From Nocardiopsis composta (GTDB lineage Bacteria > Actinomycetota > Actinomycetes > Streptosporangiales > Streptosporangiaceae): a stretch of DNA of 64,000 nt. The first letter of the stretch is position 1, and every line of letters starts with the position of its first letter. The stretch spans positions 620,001 through 684,000 of the forward strand of contig NZ_JACHDB010000002.1 in NCBI RefSeq assembly GCF_014200805.1, written 5' to 3'. Made by a program: the position numbers and the translations under genes. This document shows, piece by piece, positions 58,502 to 64,000 of this stretch. Under the pieces are notes generated by a model. The model had not been told where the DNA came from, did not search any database, and saw nothing but the letters and a program-made list of their open reading frames with translations.

Positions 58502-58948
58502 GGCGTCCGCACCGGCCACGGCGATCCACCGACCCAGCCGACCGAACGACCGGCCCCGCCACCGGGGCCCGCCGGCCCCGCCCCGCGAGCGGGGCCGGTC
58601 CCGTTCCCGCACCCTTCCCTCCCGCGCTCCCCGCCCGCGCCCCTCGCGCTCCCCGGCCGGTTCGCCCGCCCGCCTCCGCCGGTCCGGGGGCGCCGCTGCT
58701 TCCGGCGATGCTCCCGAGGGGGCGCCGCCGCAGAGACCGCCGGGCGTGCGGGCGGTCCCCCAGAGCCGGGCGGGACGGCAGCGGCATCGAGAGCAGCGGG
58801 AAAGCGGTCCGGAGCCCCGGCCGGATGGGCGGGAGTACGAGGCCCCGGGCGGCGGGCCGGGGAAATTTGGAGGATCGCCTCCTCTCCCGTGTGTCGCAGG
58901 GCACATAGCCTGGGACATGAGTGCTCGACCGGGAGAAGGGGGAAGGGC
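58502..58948. other. Gap before moxR-like gene
   Basis: About 450 bp of GC-rich DNA without a supportable gene. The last 100 bp are less GC-rich and presumably hold the promoter of the maturation cluster; GGAAGGG lies just before ATG 58949. Confidence 0.45.
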
Positions 58949-59995
58949 ATGGGCGCATCCGAGGCCGCCGGCCGTCCGCGCGGAGCCGGCGTGCCCGCCC
59001 CCGGTGCCTCCCCGGCCGGGACGGGCGGCACCGCCCGGCCGGGCCCGGCGGACCCCGCGGCGCTCGCCGGGCTGCTCGACGCGCAGGACTACCTCGCCGA
59101 CGACGGCGCCGCCACCGCCTGCTTCCTCGCGCTGCGCATGGGGCGCCCGCTCTTCCTGGAGGGCGACGCCGGGGTGGGCAAGACCGAACTGGCCAAGGCG
59201 CTCGCCGCGGTCCTCGGCTCCCCGCTCATCCGGCTCCAGTGCTACGAGGGCATCGACGCCTCCCAGGCCCTCTACGACTGGGACCACCCCCGCCAGCTGC
59301 TGCACCTGCGCGCGGCGCAGGCCGCCGCCCCCGAGGCCGGCGCCCCCGGCGGCCGGATCGCCGCCGACGAGCTCGAAGCCGGCCTCTACGACCGCCGCTA
59401 CCTGCTGGCCCGGCCGCTGCTGCAGGCACTGGAGGCCGCCGTCGACCCGGCGCGCCCGGCGGTGCTGCTCATCGACGAGATCGACCGCGCCGACGACGAG
59501 TTCGAGGCGTTCCTGCTGGAGTTCCTCTCCGACTTCGCCATCACCGTCCCGGAGCTGGGCACCGTCCGCGCGCAGGTGCCCCCGCTCACCGTGCTCACCT
59601 CCAACCGCACCCGAGAGGTGCACGACGCCCTCAAGCGGCGCTGCCTCTACCACTGGATGCCGCACCCCTCCTTCGAGCGGGAGGTCGCGATCATCCGCAG
59701 GCGCCGGCCGGAGGCGCCCGAGCACCTGGTGCGCGCGGTCGCCGCGGCCGCCCAGCGGCTGCGCGACCCCGAGCCGACCGGCTTCGACCTGCTCAAACCG
59801 CCCGGGGTGGCGGAGACCATCGATTGGACCGCGGCCCTGGCCGCGCTGGGCGCCCCCGCCCTCACCCCCGACGCGGCGGCCCGCACCCTCGGCGCGGTCC
59901 TCAAGCACCGCGACGACCACGAGGCGGTCCGCGCCCGGCTGGACGCCCTGCTCGACGGGAGGCCGGGGCGCGGCGCGGCGGAGGCCCCGAGATGA
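58949..59995 (+). CDS. MoxR/CoxD-type AAA ATPase
   Basis: A 348-residue AAA+ ATPase. Walker A is FLEGDAGVGKTELAKAL, Walker B VLLIDEIDRADDEFEAFLLEFL, with TVLTSNRTREVHDALKRRCLY as sensor 1 and arginine finger region. Its partner VWA gene and the xdhC and mocA-like genes downstream identify it as the CoxD/MoxR chaperone type that helps to insert or complete the sulfurated molybdenum cofactor of hydroxylases such as CO or xanthine dehydrogenase. ATG 58949 follows GGAAGGG. The stop overlaps a 22-codon ORF (ATGA). Confidence 0.9.
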   Translation: MGASEAAGRPRGAGVPAPGASPAGTGGTARPGPADPAALAGLLDAQDYLADDGAATACFLALRMGRPLFLEGDAGVGKTELAKALAAVLGSPLIRLQCYEGIDASQALYDWDHPRQLLHLRAAQAAAPEAGAPGGRIAADELEAGLYDRRYLLARPLLQALEAAVDPARPAVLLIDEIDRADDEFEAFLLEFLSDFAITVPELGTVRAQVPPLTVLTSNRTREVHDALKRRCLYHWMPHPSFEREVAIIRRRRPEAPEHLVRAVAAAAQRLRDPEPTGFDLLKPPGVAETIDWTAALAALGAPALTPDAAARTLGAVLKHRDDHEAVRARLDALLDGRPGRGAAEAPR

Positions 59996-60060
59996 CCGGG
60001 GCACCGCGCCGCCCGCGCTCCCGGCCACCGGCGGCCCCGGCCCCGCGGGGGCGGCGATGA
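59992..60060 (+). CDS. 22-codon relay ORF between moxR and VWA genes
   Basis: ATG 59992 overlaps the moxR-like stop (ATGA), and the TGA at 60058-60060 overlaps the VWA start ATG 60057 (ATGA). The peptide is Arg/Pro-rich (MTGAPRRPRSRPPAAPAPRG-). GGAGG (59979-59983) lies eight bases before. Probably its translation couples the flanking genes; the peptide itself may have no role. Confidence 0.4.
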   Translation: MTGAPRRPRSRPPAAPAPRGRR

Positions 60061-61211
60061 GCACCGCGACGGCGCCCGGCGCGGACGGCGCGGCCACCGC
60101 GATCGTCGGCTTCGTCCGCGCGCTGCGCGCGGCCGGTGTGCCCGCCGACACCGCGCGGGCCGCGGCGTTCGCCGAGGCGCTGACCGCGGTCGACCCCGCC
60201 CGCGCCGGCGACGTGTACTGGGCCGGGCGGCTCACCCTGTGCTCCGGGCCGGACGACCTCGGCCCCTACGACGCGTGCTTCGCCGCCTACTTCGGCGGGG
60301 CCCGGCCGCCGAACGGCCGCCGCCGGCCGCGGCCGGGCGCACCGCGCACCCCGCCGTGGACCGCCGACGGCGGGGCCGGCGCCGCCGGCGGGCGGGACGA
60401 CGCCCGGGTCCGCCCGGTCGCCGCCGACCGCACCGAGGTGCTGCGCCACGCCGACATCGGCCGGCTCTCCGCGGCGGAGCGCGCCGAGGTCGCCCGGCTC
60501 GTCTCGCTGATCCGCACCGGCCGGCCGCGCCGCAGGACGCGGCGGCGGGCACCGGCCGCCCGGGGCGGCCTGGACCACCGGCGCACCCTCGCCGCGGCCG
60601 CGCGCACCGACGGCGAGCCGCTCCGGCTCAAGTACCGGGACCGCACCGAGCGGCCGCGCCGGGTCGTGCTGCTGGTCGACGTCAGCGGTTCGATGTCGCC
60701 CTACGCCGAGTCCCTGCTGCGCTTCGCGCACGCCCTGGTGCGCGGCCACCCCGCCGGCACCGAGGCGTTCAGCATCGGCACCCGGCTCACCCGGCTCACC
60801 CGCGAGCTGCGCACCGCCGACCCCGCCCGGGCGCTGCGCGCGGCCGGTGCCGCCGTCCCGGACTGGCGCGGCGGCACCCGGCTCGGCACCGAGCTCAAGC
60901 GCTTCCTGGACGTGCACGGCGGGCGGGGCATGGCCCGCGGGGCGGTCGCGGTCATCGCCTCCGACGGGTGGGAGCGCGGCGACGCCGCGCTGCTCGGCAC
61001 CGCCACCGCCCGGCTCTCCCGGCTCGCCCACCGGGTGGTGTGGGTCAACCCGCACAAGGCCCAGCCGGGCTACCGGCCGCTCGCGGCGGGCATGGCCGCG
61101 GCGCTGCCGCACGTCGACGACTTCGTGTCCGGGCACAGCCTGGACGCGCTGGAACGCCTGGCCGCCGCCATCGCCGGCGGCCGCCCCGAAGGAGGAGGAC
61201 CACGTGCGTGA
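60057..61211 (+). CDS. VWA-domain protein, CoxE-like
   Basis: A 384-residue protein with a C-terminal von Willebrand A domain: MIDAS LLVDVSGSMSPYAESLLRFAHAL, DWRGGTRLGTELKRFL and VIASDGWERGD. The N-terminal half is an Arg/Pro-rich helical region with DIGRLSAAERAEVARLVSLIR. CoxE proteins work with the CoxD/MoxR ATPase in maturation of molybdenum hydroxylases. ATG 60057 overlaps the relay ORF stop, and the last bases overlap the xdhC start by eight. It is cytoplasmic; no signal or membrane segment is seen. Confidence 0.88.
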   Translation: MSTATAPGADGAATAIVGFVRALRAAGVPADTARAAAFAEALTAVDPARAGDVYWAGRLTLCSGPDDLGPYDACFAAYFGGARPPNGRRRPRPGAPRTPPWTADGGAGAAGGRDDARVRPVAADRTEVLRHADIGRLSAAERAEVARLVSLIRTGRPRRRTRRRAPAARGGLDHRRTLAAAARTDGEPLRLKYRDRTERPRRVVLLVDVSGSMSPYAESLLRFAHALVRGHPAGTEAFSIGTRLTRLTRELRTADPARALRAAGAAVPDWRGGTRLGTELKRFLDVHGGRGMARGAVAVIASDGWERGDAALLGTATARLSRLAHRVVWVNPHKAQPGYRPLAAGMAAALPHVDDFVSGHSLDALERLAAAIAGGRPEGGGPRA

Positions 61212-62346
61212 CATCCGCTCGGCCGTGGCCGAGATGTACGCCGGCGGTGAGACGTTCGCCCTGGCCACCGTGATCGACACCTACAGCAGCTCGCCGCGCG
61301 AGCCCGGTGCGGCGATGGCCGTCGCCCCCTCCGGGGAAGTGGTGGGCAGCGTCTCCGGCGGCTGCGTCGAGGGCGCCGTCTACGAACTGGCCCAGCAGGT
61401 CATCGAGACCGGGCTGCCGGCGCGGGAGACCTACGGCGTCAGCGACGAGGAGGCCTTCGCCGTCGGCCTGACCTGCGGGGGCATCCTGCACATCCTGGTG
61501 GAGCCGGTGGACCCCCGCCGATACCCGCGGCTCGCCGACGTCCTCGCGGCCATCGACGGCCACCGCCCGGTCGCGGTGGCGACCGTGGTCGGCGGTCCCG
61601 GCCCGCTCGGCGCCCGCCGCGTGGTGTGGCCGGACGGCGCCGAGGGCTCGCTCGGCGCGCCCCGGCTGGACGCGGCGGTGGACGACGACGCCCGGGGCAT
61701 GCTCGCCCAGGGCGGCACCGGAACCCTGCACTACGGCGCCGACGGCCAGCGGCGCGGCGACGACCTGGAGGTCTTCGTCCAGTCCTTCGCGCCCGCGCCG
61801 CGGATGCTGGTGTTCGGCGCGATCGACTTCGCCGCGGCCGTCGCCGACATCGGCGCCTACCTGGGCTACCGGGTGACCGTCTGCGACGCCCGCCCGGTCT
61901 TCGCCACCCGCAAGCGCTTCCCGCGCGCCGAGGAGGTCGTGGTCAAGTGGCCGCACGCCTACCTCGCCGAGATCGAGGACGAGATCGACGAGCGGACCGC
62001 GATCTGCGTGCTCACCCACGACCCCAAGTTCGACGTGCCGGTCCTGGAGGTCGCGCTGCGCACCCGCGCCGGCTACGTCGGCGCGATGGGCAGCAGGCGC
62101 ACCCACGAGGACCGGCTGGCCCGGCTGCGCGAGGCCGGCGTCCCCCCGGAGCGGCTGGCCCGGCTGCACTCGCCGATCGGCCTGGACCTGGGCGCGCGCA
62201 CCCCGGAGGAGACCGCGGTCTCCATCGCGGCCGAGCTGATCCAGACCAGGTGGGGCGGGAGCGGCCGGCCGCTCACCGACACCACCGGGCGCATCCACGT
62301 CGAACCGATGGCCCGCCCGCTCGCGGCGGCCCGCCGGGCCGACTGA
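61204..62346 (+). CDS. XdhC-family molybdenum cofactor insertion protein
   Basis: A 380-residue XdhC/CoxI-type protein that binds the molybdenum cofactor and protects it until it is sulfurated and inserted. The N-terminal domain has ALATVIDTYSSSPREPGAAMAV, GSVSGGCVEGAVYELAQ and the cysteine in GLTCGGILHILVEPV; the C-terminal Rossmann domain has RMLVFGAIDFAAAVADIGAYLGYRVTVCDARP and YVGAMGSRRTHEDR. GTG 61204 follows AAGGAGG. It is the third protein of the maturation operon. Confidence 0.92.
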   Translation: MRDIRSAVAEMYAGGETFALATVIDTYSSSPREPGAAMAVAPSGEVVGSVSGGCVEGAVYELAQQVIETGLPARETYGVSDEEAFAVGLTCGGILHILVEPVDPRRYPRLADVLAAIDGHRPVAVATVVGGPGPLGARRVVWPDGAEGSLGAPRLDAAVDDDARGMLAQGGTGTLHYGADGQRRGDDLEVFVQSFAPAPRMLVFGAIDFAAAVADIGAYLGYRVTVCDARPVFATRKRFPRAEEVVVKWPHAYLAEIEDEIDERTAICVLTHDPKFDVPVLEVALRTRAGYVGAMGSRRTHEDRLARLREAGVPPERLARLHSPIGLDLGARTPEETAVSIAAELIQTRWGGSGRPLTDTTGRIHVEPMARPLAAARRAD

Positions 62347-62453
62347 CCCCGGGCGCCCGGCGCCCGGAGAAGAGCGCGCCCCGCCGGGACCGGGGCACGG
62401 TGCGGCACGCGGCCGCGGCGGGCCCGGCGGACGGAATGGAAGGACGGAACGGC

Positions 62454-63089
62454 ATGGCCGAGGACGAGGGACCGCGGGTCGCCGGGCTGCTGCTGGCGGC
62501 CGGGGCCGGCAGCCGGCTCGGGCGGCCCAAGGCGCTGGTCGAGCTGGCCGGGGAGCGCCTCGCCGAGCGGGGCGTGCGGACGCTGCGCGAGGCCGGCTGC
62601 GCGCCGGTGCTCGTGGTCACCGGCGCGGCCCGGGTCGCCGTGGCGGGCGCCGAAGCGGTGCACAACCCGGACTGGGCGAGCGGCATGGGCTCCTCGCTGC
62701 GGGCCGGGCTGGACGCGCTGCCCGCCGGCGCCGGCGCGGTGGTGGTGGCCCTGGCCGACCAGCCGCTGGTCACCGCGGCCGCGGTCCGCCGGCTGATCGC
62801 CGCCGCGGTGGACGGGGCCCGGGTCGCCGCGGCCGCCTACGCCGGGCACCCGCGCAACCCGGTGCTGATCGGCCGGGAGCACTGGCCCGCCGTGCACGCC
62901 ATGGCCGAGGGCGACGTCGGCGCCCGCCCCTTCCTCCGCGCCCACTCCGAGCTGGTCACCCAGGTGGCCTGCGACGACGTCGCCGCCCCCGACGACATCG
63001 ACACCCCCGAGGACCTGCACCGCCTGGAGGCGCTGCTCGCGGCCGCCCCGCCCGGGCACCCGCGGAGCGGGGCCCTCCGCCCCTCCTGA
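62454..63089 (+). CDS. MocA-like molybdopterin nucleotidyltransferase
   Basis: A 211-residue NTP-transferase of the MobA/MocA type. The nucleotide-binding signature is GLLLAAGAGSRLGRPKALVEL; NPDWASGMGSSLRAGLDAL, VVVALADQPLVT and GHPRNPVLIG follow, as in MocA, which adds CMP to molybdopterin for xanthine-oxidase-family enzymes. Its place after moxR, coxE and xdhC-like genes supports that role. ATG 62454 is chosen; ATG 62436 is in frame. The hydroxylase structural genes are not in the window. Confidence 0.88.
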   Translation: MAEDEGPRVAGLLLAAGAGSRLGRPKALVELAGERLAERGVRTLREAGCAPVLVVTGAARVAVAGAEAVHNPDWASGMGSSLRAGLDALPAGAGAVVVALADQPLVTAAAVRRLIAAAVDGARVAAAAYAGHPRNPVLIGREHWPAVHAMAEGDVGARPFLRAHSELVTQVACDDVAAPDDIDTPEDLHRLEALLAAAPPGHPRSGALRPS

Positions 63090-63498
63090 GCGGCCAGAGG
63101 CCCCCGGTCGCATACGTGGCGGCCTCCTGATGTCCTGAGTCGTTGATTCGATGGTGGTCAGGACAGGGCCTTCCGGCGAGGCGTCCAGCGCTCGGCCGCT
63201 CGGCCCGCTCCTCCAGCGGCCTGCGCCCGCCCGGACGGCCTCCCGACCCCGCCCCGCCCCGACCCCGCACCACAGCGCTGCCTCAACGCCATCGTGCCGA
63301 GGCTCCGCCCGCCACCGGCCCCTGGCCGCGTCCCCTGAGCCCGCCGCGCCCAAGCCTCGCCGCGCCTTCCCGCCTACCCCGGCCCCGCGCCCACCCCCCG
63401 GTGGTGGCCCGTCGCTGTCACGATGACGTTGAGCCCGGGGTTGACGGCACCGCGGGTGCGTGGGGCGGTGCGGCCGGAGGCCCCCGGCCAGCAGTCTC
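63090..63498. other. Intergenic region with hairpin repeat
   Basis: 409 bp, no gene. It contains the hairpin repeat at 63132-63164. A block at about 63365-63397 (CCTTCCCGCC...CCCCGGCCCCGCGCCCACC) resembles 41330-41365 near copy 1. Confidence 0.5.
63132..63164 (+). repeat. Intergenic hairpin repeat, copy 2
   Basis: GTCCTGA (63132-63138), 19 nt, TCAGGAC (63158-63164): perfect 7-bp stem, 43 bp after the mocA-like stop. It is the best-preserved copy of the element also found at 41513-41545 and, decayed, at 2900. Confidence 0.6.
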
Positions 63499-64000
63499 TC
63501 AGCCGAGCAGGGCGTCCAGCGGGATGAGGACGCCGGCGCCCAGGGTGAGCAGGCCGTTGGCGAGCAGTACGACGGCCATCGCCACGGAGCCGGCCACCGA
63601 GAGGCGGTAGGCGGCGAGCTGGGTGCGGGCCTTGCGCTTGCGGGAGGCGGCGGTGCGGCCGAGCAGGATCAGCACCGCGCCGAGCAGCACCGGCAGCCAC
63701 CACTGGGAAGCGGCGTCGGCGGGCAGCAGGCCGGTCAGGCCGCTCGCCGCATCCGCGACGGCGGAGACCGGCGGGCTCTCCCGGAAGTCGAGCAGCCCCT
63801 GGTAGGCGCCGAGCACACCGGGGCTCTCCGGGAAGAAGCCCTCCGGCGGGAGCATCGACCGGCCCGCCCCGTCGACCAGGCCGAGCAGCGCCGCGGGGTA
63901 GGCGAACCGGCGGCACCGGCCCGCGGTCATCGCGCGCTCGATCTGCCGCATGCCCCGGTCCACCTTGCGCTGCTCGCCGGTGCGCGGCAGGGCGGTCTGC
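63499..64000 (-). CDS. Hypothetical membrane protein, 5' end outside window
   Basis: At least 167 residues of an open frame that runs off the right edge without a stop, so the true start lies beyond 64000. The visible part reads MRQIERAMTAGRCRRFAYPAALLGLV, then a loop, and two or three hydrophobic helices (WWLPVLLGAVLILLG and VAMAVVLLANGLLTLGAGVLI) near the C-terminus. An internal ATG at 63963 could start a 154-residue form. I do not recognise the family. It converges on the mocA-like gene. Confidence 0.6.
   Translation of the reverse strand, partial: QTALPRTGEQRKVDRGMRQIERAMTAGRCRRFAYPAALLGLVDGAGRSMLPPEGFFPESPGVLGAYQGLLDFRESPPVSAVADAASGLTGLLPADAASQWWLPVLLGAVLILLGRTAASRKRKARTQLAAYRLSVAGSVAMAVVLLANGLLTLGAGVLIPLDALLG

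Overview
The window is 64 kb of very GC-rich DNA with GTG and TTG starts, strong C/G third-position bias and several apparently leaderless genes. It carries the actinobacterial markers bldD, an Rv2175c-type protein, the small integration host factor mihF, a helicase-motif-less priA and a SAM-IV riboswitch. This points to a filamentous, sporulating-type actinomycete; a Nocardiopsis-like genus is my guess, not something proven here.

Layout. (1) 1-11180: housekeeping and accessory genes: an Rv2175c-like DNA-binding protein, an MFS exporter with a divergent ArsR regulator coupled to thiE, an acyl-CoA ligase behind a palindromic operator, an NmrA-type reductase, a DUF418 membrane protein, a polyprenyl diphosphate synthase divergent from metF, and a GNAT acetyltransferase whose frame overlaps the metF 3' end. 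(2) 11181-27679: the classical actinobacterial core order: bldD divergent from the pyrimidine operon pyrR-pyrB-pyrC-carA-carB-pyrK-pyrD-pyrF, then mihF-gmk-rpoZ-coaBC-metK. The operon has a recognisable PyrR-binding hairpin at the pyrR ribosome-binding site. The same 12-nt core recurs at the pyrK ribosome-binding site, and there are strong intercistronic hairpins. (3) 27680-45518: a block of about 18 kb lying between metK and priA, which are adjacent in Streptomyces. It holds a TAXI-type binding lipoprotein with a two-component system and an MHS-family carboxylate transporter, a second DUF418 protein, an F420-type (Ddn-like) oxidoreductase, a glutarate-type CoA-transferase/acyl-CoA dehydrogenase/DUF3870 cluster, a SAM-IV-riboswitch-controlled cysteine-desulfurase-like enzyme, a degenerate methyltransferase coupled to a DinB protein, a VapBC-type toxin-antitoxin pair and a solitary RlaP-like nucleotidyltransferase. 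(4) 45519-64000: priA (minus strand), then fmt, rsmB, rpe, a PAP2 phosphatase, an FMN-riboswitch riboflavin operon (ribE-ribM-ribBA-ribH), a PH-domain membrane protein, a molybdenum-hydroxylase maturation cluster (moxR-like, coxE-like VWA, xdhC, mocA-like) and a truncated membrane-protein gene at the right edge.

Main points of interest: the two PyrR-type sites; a sensor kinase whose ATP-binding domain is split by about 190 low-complexity residues; a tandem-repeat linker in PriA; a small family of intergenic hairpin repeats with a paired change in the stem; a 22-codon relay ORF joining moxR and the VWA gene by ATGA overlaps at both ends; and a methyltransferase-fold protein that has lost its SAM-binding signature. 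No phage, insertion sequence, CRISPR array, rRNA or tRNA was recognised. All calls are by reading the sequence; no database search was possible.
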